NCBI RefSeq assembly: GCF_000763385.1
Contig: NZ_JQFA01000002.1
Location: 682,001 to 746,000 of the forward strand
DNA: 64,000 nt
Origin: Leptolyngbya sp. KIOST-1
Lineage (GTDB): Bacteria > Cyanobacteriota > Cyanobacteriia > Phormidesmidales > Phormidesmidaceae
Reading direction: 5' to 3'
Under the pieces are notes generated by a model, which worked only from the letters and a program-made list of their open reading frames with translations, did no database searches and was not told the origin of the DNA. A program made the translations under genes and the position numbers. The stretch's first letter is position 1; every line of letters starts with the position of its first letter. Below are positions 1-8,959 of this stretch, piece by piece.

Positions 1-156
1 GGGCCTGTCCCGTAGGCGAAGCCTGTCCTCGCTAAGCCGGTCATACCCTCGCTGTGGGCAGGCTGGTGCAGTGGTCAAAGCGCCAATTCTTTTTACAATG
101 GTGGCCGTGGCTTTGCAAACCACCCATTCCTACACCTTACCGGGAGATTCAGAAGC

Positions 157-462
157 ATGGGCAGCGTCGTCGGCACCGAGGGCTCTACCGCTAGTGGCTA
201 CGTGGGGGCGGCGATTGTGGGCAGCAGCATTACGCTATCGCTCAGAGATTTTGTCACCGCCGCTGAGGGCGACCGGCTGGAAGCATTTTTGACCATTAAC
301 GGAAATATGGCCAAGCGCTCCATTGCTTTGGGGCCGCTGCCACAGATCAGCGGTGCCTTCGACCTGTCGGTACCGGAGGGCACCGATATCAGTCTGTTTA
401 ATACGCTGGTGATTCGGTCGGTGGGCAGCGAAACCCCTGTGGCTACGGCCTCTGTACCCTAG
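157..462 (+). CDS. Small protein resembling a DM13 domain, possibly frameshifted
   Basis: A 101-residue product. The second half carries a LGPL segment, a Ser-Gly, a VPEGTDIS segment and a hydrophobic strand near the end, an order that resembles the DM13 domain of secreted redox or adhesion proteins. The match is by eye and weak. An ATG at 157 follows GGGAG by about ten bases. The neighbouring frame (71-175) begins with a GTG codon and encodes a hydrophobic signal-peptide-like stretch (ILFTMVAVAL) that does not join this frame. The gene may therefore be a secreted protein broken by a single frameshift, or the upstream stretch may be chance. No operon partner is visible. Confidence 0.4.
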   Translation: MGSVVGTEGSTASGYVGAAIVGSSITLSLRDFVTAAEGDRLEAFLTINGNMAKRSIALGPLPQISGAFDLSVPEGTDISLFNTLVIRSVGSETPVATASVP

Positions 463-754
463 GCTGGGCTGTCTATTTGATCGAGAATGCTCAAACCGCT
501 GGTCCAGCCAGGGACCTGTCTGCCCGTCAGGCTTGCTCCCCTACCTACCGGACAGCCGCGAGGGCTAATCCCCACAAAACCTTCCCCACCGTCTCCTGAG
601 ACCTGTGAGACCAACTTTTTGAGGAAGAAGACTAAAAATCGTATCGATGGCAACACTATTCTGGATTTGCCTCGGATAATGAAGGCAGCGGGGACCGTCT
701 CTGCTGCTGTTTAAAATTCAGCATTTTGTCGAAAACCAGCCGGGAGTAGTCGCT
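463..754. other. Intergenic stretch without recognised genes
   Basis: No ORF here has convincing coding character on either strand. The last bases (745-753) contain a GGGAG that serves the next gene. Nothing else is recognised. Confidence 0.4.
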
Positions 755-976
755 ATGACTAACCAGGACAACCAGGCTCGCGAACGCCTGGCCCAACAGC
801 GCCAGCACAGTGACCACAGCCAGGACACCCTGCGCGAGCGCAGTGAAGAAGAGCTGCACCAGCCTTCGGCCCCGACCGTGGATGAAAAAGCCCGGCAGGC
901 GATGGCCCACCAGCGCCAGCATAGTGAGCACAGCCAAGAGGCCTTGCGGGAGCGCAGCGACGAGGAGTTGCACTAG
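755..976 (+). CDS. Small hydrophilic protein made of two tandem repeats
   Basis: A 73-residue, highly charged protein with no hydrophobic core. Two copies of a roughly 28-residue unit fill most of it: residues 8-35 begin ARERLAQQRQHSDHSQ and residues 46-73 begin ARQAMAHQRQHSEHSQ. Both end in LRERS(E/D)EELH. Differences are conservative (D/E, S/T), so the protein sequence appears to be under selection. GGGAG lies about eight bases before the ATG. The composition (Gln, His, Arg, Glu) suggests a helical or disordered small protein. I do not recognise a family and assign no function. Confidence 0.65.
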   Translation: MTNQDNQARERLAQQRQHSDHSQDTLRERSEEELHQPSAPTVDEKARQAMAHQRQHSEHSQEALRERSDEELH

Positions 977-1010
977 GGCTCAGGCAATCTGACTATGATG
1001 GAAGACGGTT

Positions 1011-1071
1011 GTTTACGGTTTACGGTGCAGGGTACACGGTACAAGGGCCGCCGTGAACCGTAAACCGTGAG
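1011..1071. repeat. Dispersed imperfect palindromic repeat, copy A
   Basis: This stretch is built from ACGG(T)TTACGG-type and CCGTAAACCGT-type words. The 11-mer at 1015-1025 is the reverse complement of 1058-1068, so it can fold. The 19 bases at 1022-1040 are the exact reverse complement of 50384-50402, which makes this a repeat family found in both flanks of the window. It lies between the convergent ends of the 755-976 gene and the acyl-CoA synthetase gene. Confidence 0.7.
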
Positions 1072-1153
1072 CCCTGCTGACCGACCACTTTGGCTGGCCA
1101 GTCTACTCATAGACTGTGAAGTTGCGAAATTCAAAAGCTCACACCCCAACGAG

Positions 1154-3853
1154 TCAGTCCAGGTCCAGGCTGGCCGAGACAATGCCGGGTTCTGTCGTGG
1201 GCCTGAGCTCAAAGCCCAGTCGTCTACAGAGGTGTCGCATGCCGTTGTTTTCGGCCAAAACTTCGCCGCTGAGGCGCTTTAGCCCTTCGGTGCGGGCCAC
1301 TTCGATCAGGCGGTTCAGCAGCTCGGTGCCAAACCCCTGACCCTGGTGGGCGTCGGCCACCAGCATGGCAAACTCCGCCTCGGGCAAGCCGTGCTTTTTG
1401 GTCAGGCGGCACACCCCCAGAATGGTGGGGTCAGGATCGCTGACTTCCGCCACCAGGGCAATCTCGCGATCGTAGTCGTTGAAACAGATGCGGGCCAGGC
1501 GATCGTGGGAGATGCGGGCGCTCTCCTTCATGGCGTGGAAGTAGCGCAGGTAGGCGCTGTGCTCCGACACCCCCCGGTGGAAGGCGATGATCAGCGGCTC
1601 GTCCTCGGGGCGGATAGGGCGGATGGTGATGCCGTCCCGCCAGGGCCAGGTGTACTGGGTGGGGTAGGGGCGGATGGCAAGGCGGGGTGACGGGGTGGCG
1701 GGGTCGCGCAGGATCACCCGGGCATCCAGGGCAAGCAGGCCATTGGGGGAGGCCAGCAGCGGGTTGATGTCGATGGAAGCGATATCAGGCTGCTCCGCCA
1801 CCAGCTGGCTAAAGCGCACCAGGATCTGTTCCAGGGCGTCGAGGTCCACCGCCGCCCGCCCGCGCACCCCCTGGAGGGCGTGGTAAATCCGGGTCTGCTC
1901 CATCAGGCGGCGGGCTAGGGTGCTGGTCAGGGGCGGCAGGGCGATCGCGCTATCCTGAAACACCTCCACCAGTTGGCCGCCAGTGCCAAACAGCAGCACC
2001 GGGCCAAACTGCGGGTCCTGGCTGCTGCCCAGGATGAGTTCGTAGCCATCGACCCGGATCATCGGCTGCACGGTGACGCCCTGGAAGTGCTCGGCCCCGG
2101 CCTTTTCAGCCACGCTGGTGGCGATGCGGTCAAAGGCGCGGCGCACGGCGTGGTCGCTGTCCAGGTTGAGCTGTACCCCGCCCACGTCGGTCTTGTGGGT
2201 GAGGGTGCGAGAGTAGAGCTTGAGCACCACGGGGTAGCCGATGGCATCGGCGGCGGCGATCGCCTCCTCCACGGTGCTGGCAATTCGGGTTTCCACCACC
2301 GGAATACCGTAGGCCGCCAGCAGCGCCTTAGAGTCGGCCTCGGTGAGCAGGTTCTCACCCCGGACCTGGGCGGTTTGCAAAAGATTGGCCACCGCCGCCC
2401 GGTCCACCCCGTGGTTGAGGGTGAGGGCGGGGGTTTCGTAGAGGGCCTTGAGGGCGTAGCTGTGCCGCCAAAGCAGGCCAAACAGCCGCGCCCCCTGGTC
2501 GGGGTAGCGGTAGGTGGGAATGCCCGCCTGGTTGAGGATGGTCTCCCCTTCGTCCACCTCGGCCCCGCCCATCCAGCTGGCCAACAAGGGTTGGGCATTG
2601 CCTCTGGCCCGCCAGGTGTCCACCACCGCCTGGGCGGTAGCGGTGGGGTCGGTCATGGCCTGGGGGGTGAGCACCAGCAGACAGCCATCGGAGCCGGGAT
2701 CGGCCAGGGTGGTGCCAAGGGCCTGGGCAAAGCGATCGGGTTCGGCATCCCCCAGAATGTCGATGGGGTTGCCGTGGCTCCAGTGGGTGGGCAGAGCCCC
2801 GTTCAGGGCCTCCAGGCTGTCGGCAGACACCTCCGCCAGGCTGCCGCCAGCCCGGATCAGGGCGTCGGTGGCCAGCACCCCCGGCCCGCCCGCATTGGTG
2901 ATAATGCTCAGGCGCGGCCCCCGGGGGCGGGGCTGCTTGGCCAGCACCTCGGCGGCGTCGAACAGGTCTTCGATGTGATCCACCCGCAGCACGCCGCAGC
3001 GGCGAAAGGCGGCATCCAGCACCGCGTCGCTGCCGGTGAGCGACCCGGTGTGGGAGGCCGCCGCCTGGGCCGCCGCCTCGGTGCGACCGGCCTTAATTAC
3101 GATGATTGGCTTGCTTAGGGCTACCTCCCGCGCCGCTGAGAGGAACGCCCGGGCATCGCCGATCGACTCCATGTAAATCACGATGCTGTGGGTGTGGGGG
3201 TCGTCGCCCAGGTAGTCGATCAGGTCGCCCCAGCCCACATCCAGCATCGAGCCCAGGGAAATAAAGGCGCTAAAGCCCACATTCTCCCGCAGGCTCCAGT
3301 CGAGGATGGAGGTACACAGGGCCCCGCTCTGACTGATGAAGCCCACGTTGCCCCGGCGGGCCATCTGGCTGGCAAAGGTGGCGTTGAGCCCGGTGAGGGG
3401 GTTTTGAATGCCCAGGCAGTTGGGGCCAATCAACCGCAGGTGGCCGTCGGCGATCGCCTGAATCTGCCGCTCTAGCTCAATGCCCTCGACCCCAATTTCC
3501 TTGAAACCTGCCGAAAGAATGATCGCCCCCTTCACTCCGACATCGACGCACTCCTGCACTACGGCGGGCACGCCAGGGGCGGGGATGGCGATGATGGCCA
3601 GATCGGGGGCTTCGGGCAGGGCGGAGAGGCGATCGTATGCCTGAATGCCCAGCACATTGTGCCGCTTGGGGTTGATGGGATAGACGGTGCCGCCAAAGGG
3701 ATGGCTGATCAGGTTCCACAACACCGTGCGACCGACACTGCCGGGGCGCTCCGTGGCTCCCACGACGGCGACAGAGCGGGGCGAAAAGATCGGATCGAGG
3801 GGATGACTTCCGGTTTTCCAAACATCCATCACCGGATCGGGGTAGGTCAGCAT
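1154..3853 (-). CDS. NDP-forming acyl/acetyl-CoA synthetase fused to a GNAT acetyltransferase
   Basis: An 899-residue multidomain protein. In order: a CoA-binding Rossmann domain (about 15-110, beginning [20 protein letters not shown]), succinyl-CoA-ligase-like domains (about 130-440), an ATP-grasp domain (about 480-690) and a C-terminal GNAT domain (about 725-890, with the acetyl-CoA loop GQGFGTELL). His268 in ASHTGSL matches the phosphorylated His of ADP-forming acetyl-CoA synthetases. This suggests the ligase half is active rather than purely regulatory, as in Pat/PatZ acetyltransferases. The start at 3853 is chosen because GAGGA precedes it by seven bases; the frame is open upstream but carries no better signal. 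It is co-directional with adhE and pflBA, though a toxin-antitoxin operon intervenes. Likely role: acetate and ATP formation from acetyl-CoA, and/or protein lysine acetylation. Confidence 0.85.
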   Translation of the reverse strand: MLTYPDPVMDVWKTGSHPLDPIFSPRSVAVVGATERPGSVGRTVLWNLISHPFGGTVYPINPKRHNVLGIQAYDRLSALPEAPDLAIIAIPAPGVPAVVQECVDVGVKGAIILSAGFKEIGVEGIELERQIQAIADGHLRLIGPNCLGIQNPLTGLNATFASQMARRGNVGFISQSGALCTSILDWSLRENVGFSAFISLGSMLDVGWGDLIDYLGDDPHTHSIVIYMESIGDARAFLSAAREVALSKPIIVIKAGRTEAAAQAAASHTGSLTGSDAVLDAAFRRCGVLRVDHIEDLFDAAEVLAKQPRPRGPRLSIITNAGGPGVLATDALIRAGGSLAEVSADSLEALNGALPTHWSHGNPIDILGDAEPDRFAQALGTTLADPGSDGCLLVLTPQAMTDPTATAQAVVDTWRARGNAQPLLASWMGGAEVDEGETILNQAGIPTYRYPDQGARLFGLLWRHSYALKALYETPALTLNHGVDRAAVANLLQTAQVRGENLLTEADSKALLAAYGIPVVETRIASTVEEAIAAADAIGYPVVLKLYSRTLTHKTDVGGVQLNLDSDHAVRRAFDRIATSVAEKAGAEHFQGVTVQPMIRVDGYELILGSSQDPQFGPVLLFGTGGQLVEVFQDSAIALPPLTSTLARRLMEQTRIYHALQGVRGRAAVDLDALEQILVRFSQLVAEQPDIASIDINPLLASPNGLLALDARVILRDPATPSPRLAIRPYPTQYTWPWRDGITIRPIRPEDEPLIIAFHRGVSEHSAYLRYFHAMKESARISHDRLARICFNDYDREIALVAEVSDPDPTILGVCRLTKKHGLPEAEFAMLVADAHQGQGFGTELLNRLIEVARTEGLKRLSGEVLAENNGMRHLCRRLGFELRPTTEPGIVSASLDLD

Positions 3854-3956
3854 GGTTAAGTCCTCAGAGGGGCAGGTATGGTTGGCCAATTTCGGATTGG
3901 TGATTTGTTTTTTGGATCCCACTTGTAGGGGAAGTAGGAGTCTGTATTCTGTGCGT

Positions 3957-4355
3957 TCAAGGCTGAAAGCGCAAATGCTGAAGAGAACGAACTTGCGCAA
4001 TGGTTTGAAAGTCGCGATCGCAGTGAATCAGGAGCAAGTTGTTTTCTAGGGCCGCCTGGGCAATGCAGCAGTCAATTGGACTGCGGACGGTAAGTCCCTG
4101 GCGACGCAGATCGTAATAAATTCGGGCGGCTTCTTGCCAAGAAGAAGGCTTTAGCTCAAGGTAATCTTGCGATTCCAGGTATGTTGAAAGGGTGGTCCAT
4201 TCTTGCTCGTTAAGACTGCCCTGAAGCAGCTCAAGCTGAGTGAATCGAGTCAGTAAAATTCGGCGTTCTGCTATCAGTTCTTCAAGCTGGTGGCGAAGCT
4301 GGCCACTGCGATCGCGCAAGACATTCACCCAAACCGATGTGTCAATCAGCAGCAT
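3957..4355 (-). CDS. vapC: PIN-domain toxin, VapC-like
   Basis: A 132-residue PIN-domain ribonuclease. The acidic metal-binding residues are visible: Asp5 in LLIDTSVWV, a Glu in the TQLELLQG helix, Asp in SPIDCCIAQ and Asp in IHCDRDF. The start at 4355 (ATG in MLLIDTS) is preferred over upstream in-frame codons because PIN proteins begin directly with this strand. It overlaps the antitoxin gene by 14 bases, the usual VapBC arrangement. The toxin would cleave RNA (often initiator tRNA) when the labile antitoxin is lost. Confidence 0.85.
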   Translation of the reverse strand: MLLIDTSVWVNVLRDRSGQLRHQLEELIAERRILLTRFTQLELLQGSLNEQEWTTLSTYLESQDYLELKPSSWQEAARIYYDLRRQGLTVRSPIDCCIAQAALENNLLLIHCDRDFQTIAQVRSLQHLRFQP

Positions 4356-4554
4356 GGCCCATTTCACGCAGAGCTTTGTGGTCAAAGTCTGGCGAAAACT
4401 GAATCTTCCCCGCCAGTTCAAGCAAATTTTTCTTCTGCCGCGACTTGACCAGCTCTTGCAAGGCCAGATTCAGCAACTCTTCTTGGGTGCTCAGGTTGGT
4501 TAGTCTCAGAGCTTCGTTGATCAAATTATCGTCAAGATCGAGGGTAATTTGCAT
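4342..4554 (-). CDS. vapB: VapB-type antitoxin
   Basis: A 70-residue protein beginning MQITLDLDDNL, the short beta strand of ribbon-helix-helix VapB antitoxins, followed by a helix-rich dimerisation segment and a charged tail that would wrap the toxin. The start at 4554 lies seven bases after an AGGTAAG-like site and four bases after the stop of the preceding gene. It sits directly upstream of, and overlaps, the PIN toxin. It probably also represses its own promoter, as VapB proteins do. Confidence 0.8.
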   Translation of the reverse strand: MQITLDLDDNLINEALRLTNLSTQEELLNLALQELVKSRQKKNLLELAGKIQFSPDFDHKALREMGHAAD

Positions 4555-4558
4555 CGAC

Positions 4559-4783
4559 TTACCTATTGGAAACATCATTCAATGACTTGAGTTCACCGGC
4601 TGTAATTTTCTGTCGGGCCATCTTAGCCATGCGATCCCATTGATCGTCCGTTGTAGACTCAAATTGAGCTTTCCATACCTGTTCATCCTCAAGTTCTGCC
4701 AAAATTATGGCTGCGATCGCATCCTGTTCCTCAGCAGGTAGATTTTTAACTTGTGCGATCGCTTTCTCCAGCAACTCAGTCAT
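4559..4783 (-). CDS. Small acidic helical protein, antitoxin-like, first gene of the vapBC operon
   Basis: A 74-residue protein beginning MTELLEKAIAQVKNLP with a run EEQDAIAAIILAELEDE. This pattern is common in short cyanobacterial proteins found beside type II toxins and annotated as antitoxin-like. It ends four bases before the VapB start, so the three genes are probably one transcript. It has no toxin of its own here. It may be an orphan antitoxin or a third component. Function is inferred from context only. Confidence 0.6.
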   Translation of the reverse strand: MTELLEKAIAQVKNLPAEEQDAIAAIILAELEDEQVWKAQFESTTDDQWDRMAKMARQKITAGELKSLNDVSNR

Positions 4784-4847
4784 CCCTACCTCGCTAAACC
4801 ATTCAATACATACTTTGCCTATTATCAGTTCTTTTCCCCCTACGGCT

Positions 4848-4869
4848 CCCCTCTCCCTGGGGAGAGGGG
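4848..4869. terminator. Perfect 9-bp hairpin downstream of adhE
   Basis: CCCCTCTCC at 4848-4856 pairs with GGAGAGGGG at 4861-4869 around a four-base loop. It lies 13 bases past the adhE stop codon and upstream of the toxin-antitoxin operon. No strong T-run follows on the minus strand. The sequence matches a GGGGAGAGGGG motif often scattered in cyanobacterial intergenic DNA, so it may be a repeat acting as a terminator or mRNA stabiliser. Confidence 0.55.
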
Positions 4870-4881
4870 TTGGGGTGAGGG

Positions 4882-7524
4882 TTACACTAGGGTCAACTCA
4901 GGGGCCATGTCCGGCTGGTGGTACAGGCTGGCATCCACCCGGCAGCCGCCGTAGGCCAGGGTGTACAGCTCCTTCATATCGCGGATCAGCGGGTAGCGGG
5001 GGTTGGCCCCAGTGCACTGGTCATCGAAGGCCTGCTCCGACATCAGCTCCAGGTGGTCGTAGAAATCCTGCTCCGGCGCATTCAGGGTTTCGCGAATGGT
5101 CAGCGGGATTTCCACCTGGCGCTTCAGCTCCTCGATCGCATCCACCAGCCGCATCACCTTCTCGTCGTCGGTGGTGCCGCCCAGGCCCAGGTGATCGGCA
5201 ATCTGGGCGTAGCGGTGCTTGGCATTGGGGTAGCGGTACTGCGGGAAGATCGCCTGCTTGAAGGGCGCATCGGTGGCGTTGTAGCGGATCACGTGGCTGA
5301 TCATCAGCGCGTTGGCCAGACCGTGGGGCACGTGGAAGGTAGACCCCAGCTTGTGGGCCAGCGAGTGGCACACCCCCAGGAAGGCATTGGCAAAGGCCAT
5401 ACCCGCGATCGTGGCGGCGTAGTGCACTTTTTCCCGCGCCTCGGGGTCTGCCGCACCGTTTTTGTAGGCCCGAGGCAGGTACTCCATCAGCAGCTTGATC
5501 GCTTGCAGCGCCAGCCCGTCGGTAAAGTCGCTGGCCATAATCGATACGTAGGACTCCAGGGCGTGGGTGAGCGCGTCGATGCCGCCAAAGGCCGTCAGGC
5601 TGCGGGGCATGTGCAGGGTCAGGGCTGGGTCCACGATCGCCACATTGGGCGTTAGCGCATAGTCCGCCAGGGGGTACTTGATGCCGACGCGATCGTCGGT
5701 CACCACCGCAAAGGGGGTCACCTCCGAGCCGGTGCCCGAGGTGGTGGGCACGCAGATCAGCTGCGCCTTCTGGCCCAGGGCGGGCAGCTCGTACACTCGC
5801 TTGCGGATGTCCATAAACCGCATCGCCAGCCCCTCAAACTCGATCTGGGGCTGCTCGTACATCAGCCACATTACCTTGGCCGCATCCATGGGCGAGCCGC
5901 CGCCCACGGCGATCAGCACGTCGGGCTCAAACTTGCGCAGCTGGGCAAGACCTTGATTGACATTGCTCAGGGTGGGGTCGGGCTCCACATCGTGGAACAC
6001 ATCCCAGGCCACCCCCACCTCGTCGAGCACCTGGGTGATGGGCTGCAGCATGCCCAGGTCAAACAGCGGTTTGTCGGTAATCAAAAAGGCCCGCTGCTTG
6101 CCCGCCAGTTCCCGTAGGGCCACCGGCAGACAGCCCGACTTGAAGTAGATCTTGGGCGGCACCCGGAACCACAGCATGTTTTCCCGCCGCTGGGTGACGG
6201 TCTTGATGTTCAGCAGGTGGTGGGGGCCGACGTTCTCAGACACCGAGTTGCCGCCCCAGGTGCCGCAGCCCAGGGTCAGCGAGGGGTCAAGCTTGAAGTT
6301 GTACAGGTCACCGATCGCCCCCTGGGACGAGGGCGTGTTGATCAGCACCCGGGCCGTTTGCAGGGCGTTCTCAAAGTAGGCGATGTCGTCGCGGTTGGCG
6401 GGGTCGGTGTAGAGCACCGAGGTGTGGCCCATGCCGCCAAAGCGAATCAGCGCCGCCGCCGTCTCCACCGCCGCCGCGAAATCCTTGGCCCGGTAGAAGC
6501 CCAGGATCGGGCACAGCTTCTCGTAGGAGAAGGGTTCGTCGGTGCCCACGGCTTCCACTTCGCCCATCAGCACCTTGGCCCCCACAGGGACGGTGATGCC
6601 CGCCAGGGCAGCGATCGCCTCCACCGACTGCCCCACAATGCCCGCATTCAGCCGACCGTCCTTGAGGATGATCTGCCGCACCGCAGCAGTTTCCTCAGGG
6701 CTCATCACGTAAGCCCCGCGAGTTTCAAACTCGGCCTTGGCCTGCTCGTAGATGCTATCCACCACCACCACCGACTGCTCGGAGGCGCAGATCATGCCGT
6801 TGTCGAAGGTTTTGCTGAGCAGAATCGAGCTGACCGCCATGGGCAGGTCGGCGCTGGCGTCGATCACCGCCGGGGTGTTGCCCGCCCCCACCCCCAGGGA
6901 GGGGTTGCCGGAGGAGTAGGCCGCCTTCACCATGCCAGGGCCGCCCGTGGCCAAAATCAGCTTGATGTCGGGGTGCTGCATCAGCGACTGGGAGAGGTCC
7001 ACGGTGGGTTCGTCAATCCAGCCGATCAGCCCGGCGGGGGCCCCGGCGGCTTCGGCGGCATCGCGCACAATTTTGGCAGCGGCGATGCTGCACTGCTTGG
7101 CCCTAGGGTGGGGGGAAAAAATGATGGCGTTGCGGGTTTTGAGGGCGATCAACGCCTTGAAGATAGCCGTGGAGGTGGGGTTGGTGGTGGGCACGACACC
7201 CGCCAGAATCCCCACCGGTTCAGCAATTTTTTCAATGCCAAAGCCCTCGTCTTTTTCGAGGGTGCCGCAGGTCTTTTCCTGCTTGTACTTGTTGTAGATG
7301 TATTCAGAAGCAAAGTGATTTTTGATTACCTTGTCTTCAACTACGCCCATACCGGTTTCGGCCACGGCCATTTTGGCCAGGGGAATGCGCTCGTTGTTGG
7401 CGGCCATAGCGGCGGCACGAAAGATGCGATCGACCTGTTCTTGGGTGAAGGTGGCGTACTGCGCCTGGGCAGCTTTGACCTGTTGAATCAGGGTTTCGAG
7501 TTCGGTCAGATTGGTTACGGACAT
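4882..7524 (-). CDS. adhE: Bifunctional acetaldehyde-CoA/alcohol dehydrogenase
   Basis: An 880-residue AdhE, the normal length. The N-terminal aldehyde dehydrogenase half (1-450) carries the catalytic Cys in NGMICASEQS. The C-terminal iron-dependent alcohol dehydrogenase half (about 455-870) carries GGGSPMDAAK for nucleotide binding and the metal-ligand region (GVCHSLAHKLG, VPHGLANAL). It reduces acetyl-CoA to ethanol with two NADH and forms spirosomes in other bacteria. AGGAGGA lies four bases before the ATG, a strong ribosome site. It follows the OsmC-like gene after about 205 bases, enough for its own promoter. With pflB/pflA it completes a mixed-acid type fermentation set. Confidence 0.95.
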   Translation of the reverse strand: MSVTNLTELETLIQQVKAAQAQYATFTQEQVDRIFRAAAMAANNERIPLAKMAVAETGMGVVEDKVIKNHFASEYIYNKYKQEKTCGTLEKDEGFGIEKIAEPVGILAGVVPTTNPTSTAIFKALIALKTRNAIIFSPHPRAKQCSIAAAKIVRDAAEAAGAPAGLIGWIDEPTVDLSQSLMQHPDIKLILATGGPGMVKAAYSSGNPSLGVGAGNTPAVIDASADLPMAVSSILLSKTFDNGMICASEQSVVVVDSIYEQAKAEFETRGAYVMSPEETAAVRQIILKDGRLNAGIVGQSVEAIAALAGITVPVGAKVLMGEVEAVGTDEPFSYEKLCPILGFYRAKDFAAAVETAAALIRFGGMGHTSVLYTDPANRDDIAYFENALQTARVLINTPSSQGAIGDLYNFKLDPSLTLGCGTWGGNSVSENVGPHHLLNIKTVTQRRENMLWFRVPPKIYFKSGCLPVALRELAGKQRAFLITDKPLFDLGMLQPITQVLDEVGVAWDVFHDVEPDPTLSNVNQGLAQLRKFEPDVLIAVGGGSPMDAAKVMWLMYEQPQIEFEGLAMRFMDIRKRVYELPALGQKAQLICVPTTSGTGSEVTPFAVVTDDRVGIKYPLADYALTPNVAIVDPALTLHMPRSLTAFGGIDALTHALESYVSIMASDFTDGLALQAIKLLMEYLPRAYKNGAADPEAREKVHYAATIAGMAFANAFLGVCHSLAHKLGSTFHVPHGLANALMISHVIRYNATDAPFKQAIFPQYRYPNAKHRYAQIADHLGLGGTTDDEKVMRLVDAIEELKRQVEIPLTIRETLNAPEQDFYDHLELMSEQAFDDQCTGANPRYPLIRDMKELYTLAYGGCRVDASLYHQPDMAPELTLV

Positions 7525-7729
7525 TATGTCCTCCTGGGATGGGCGGTCGATGGAACTTCAAAATTCAAAAAGCAAAATTCAAACAAATCCTACGTTAGGG
7601 TGCATAGCGCTAAAGCGCGGCTTCGCTTATACAGTTGACCCATCATAGTGAAACCACCGAAAGCTTTTGCCAAAGCTGCAATGCACGATCGCGAGACTTC
7701 CTATTACAGACAATCATTTACATCACAAC

Positions 7730-8137
7730 TCACCCCGCGATCGCAGGCATGAGAATCTCCGTTGTCATCGTTGGCGGGTGGGTGAGGGTATTGTGAATAA
7801 TGCAAGCATCCACGGCTCGTTCTAGTCCTTTTTGATGGCGCGACTCCAGAGGAACCGAAGTCTTAACTTGAATGTGGATATGGTCGATGCGCAGGGGATC
7901 GGTAGTCTTGTCGGCGGTGACAGCAATATCCAGTCCACTGGTGGCTAGATGGCGAGCTTCAAGATATTTCACTGCGTAAAATCCAACACAGGCTCCCAGG
8001 GAGGCCAGAAACCACTCTGGGGGAGTCATTCCCTGATCTTGACCGTAGTTATTTAAGGGTTGATCGCTCAGGATGGTGTGCCCTCGGCAACTGGCTTGAA
8101 ACTTGACACCGTCTTGGTAAGTTACGTGAACGTCCAT
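7730..8137 (-). CDS. OsmC/Ohr family protein in the pfl cluster
   Basis: A 135-residue OsmC-like protein. The family's redox cysteines are present: one in the helix LGACVGFYA (about residue 50) and one in DACIIHNTL (about residue 111). An ideal AGGAGG lies before the ATG. It starts 32 bases after the pflA stop and is likely co-transcribed with pflBA. OsmC proteins reduce organic or fatty-acid hydroperoxides. Next to an oxygen-sensitive glycyl radical enzyme this could be a protective role, but that is inference. Confidence 0.8.
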   Translation of the reverse strand: MDVHVTYQDGVKFQASCRGHTILSDQPLNNYGQDQGMTPPEWFLASLGACVGFYAVKYLEARHLATSGLDIAVTADKTTDPLRIDHIHIQVKTSVPLESRHQKGLERAVDACIIHNTLTHPPTMTTEILMPAIAG

Positions 8138-8169
8138 AGAAGCCTCCTGAGGGGAGCAGAGGAAAAATC

Positions 8170-8916
8170 TTAAACAGCGGTTAAGCCCTGACTTCGAAAT
8201 ATCTGAATGACGTGCTCAACCAGTGCGGGTGTCGGTGGCTGTGTGTTGCCCAGCGTGTAGGGAAGTCCAAGTTGCTGCCATTTGTATTCTCCCATTTTGT
8301 GAAAGGGCAGTACTTCTACCCTTTCCACATTATCTAGGGTGCCCACAAATTTGGCTAAACCCACCACATTTTCTTCAGGATCAGTGAGGCCAGGAACTAA
8401 CACAAACCGTATCCAGGTGGGCTTATTAATCTCTGCTAAATAACGGGCGAAGTTCAGCGTCGGTTCGATAGAAACACTAGTCACTTTATGGAACAAATCC
8501 GCATTGTAAGATTTGATATCTAATAAAACTAAATCGGTATTGTCCAATACGGGTTCCGCCGCTTCGATGTGGACGTAGCCCGAGGTATCCAGGGCCGTGT
8601 GGAGCCCCATCTCGTGGCAACGACGAAAAATTGCGGCGACAAATTCGGGCTGCATCAACGGCTCACCGCCGCTGACGGTGACACCGCCTTTGCGCAGGTA
8701 GGTTTTAGTGTGGTCAATCTGCGCCATGATCTCGTCCACCGTCATCACCGTGCCGCCGTGGATCTCCTGGCAGTCGGGGTTGTGGCAGTAGAGGCAGCGT
8801 AGAGGGCAGCCCTGGGTGAAGACCACGAAGCGAATGCCGGGACCATCGACGGTGCCGCAGGTTTCGAGGGAGTGGATGCGACCCGTTTGGGTGCGGGTGG
8901 GGACAGAGGGGGACAT
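8170..8916 (-). CDS. pflA: Pyruvate formate-lyase activating enzyme
   Basis: A 248-residue radical SAM enzyme. The cluster motif CPLRCLYC (Cys-x3-Cys-x2-Cys) lies near residues 36-43, after GTVDGPGIRF. The SAM-binding GGEP-type motif follows in VTVSGGEPLM. It installs the glycyl radical on PflB. The gene lies downstream of pflB in the same direction. The ATG at 8916 has no Shine-Dalgarno. It is directly preceded on the coding strand by an ATCCACCC-type octamer repeat, so translation may depend on coupling or an unstructured leader. Confidence 0.92.
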   Translation of the reverse strand: MSPSVPTRTQTGRIHSLETCGTVDGPGIRFVVFTQGCPLRCLYCHNPDCQEIHGGTVMTVDEIMAQIDHTKTYLRKGGVTVSGGEPLMQPEFVAAIFRRCHEMGLHTALDTSGYVHIEAAEPVLDNTDLVLLDIKSYNADLFHKVTSVSIEPTLNFARYLAEINKPTWIRFVLVPGLTDPEENVVGLAKFVGTLDNVERVEVLPFHKMGEYKWQQLGLPYTLGNTQPPTPALVEHVIQIFRSQGLTAV

Positions 8917-8921
8917 GGGGT

Positions 8922-8937
8922 GGATGGGTGGATGGGT
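8922..8937. repeat. Two octamer units abutting the pflA start
   Basis: Two copies of GGATGGGT (8922-8929 and 8930-8937), with related G-rich words on both sides and again near 8964. They are the same unit as in the 19-copy array at 53023-53174. They lie within six bases of the pflA start codon. Confidence 0.7.
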
Positions 8938-8939
8938 AG

Positions 8940-8959
8940 GGGCGCACTGCTGTGCGCCC
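8940..8959. repeat. Perfect 8-bp hairpin between pflB and pflA
   Basis: GGGCGCAC at 8940-8947 pairs with GTGCGCCC at 8952-8959 around a TGCT loop. A CGTACGGTG word follows it and recurs at 9010-9020. It resembles common cyanobacterial interspersed palindromes. It may stabilise or process the pflB-pflA message. Confidence 0.6.

Noticed and set aside
1973-3118. Long plus-strand ORF of 381 codons
   Set aside because: It lies entirely opposite the acyl-CoA synthetase gene. Its composition (Gly, Gln, Val, His rich) is the typical shadow of a GC-rich minus gene.
3853-4000. Upstream extension of the acyl-CoA synthetase frame
   Set aside because: The added 49 residues look non-homologous to the CoA-binding domain. 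GAGGA supports the start at 3853.
6217-7638. 473-codon plus-strand ORF
   Set aside because: Opposite strand of adhE, which is unmistakable. No ribosome site and no domain features.
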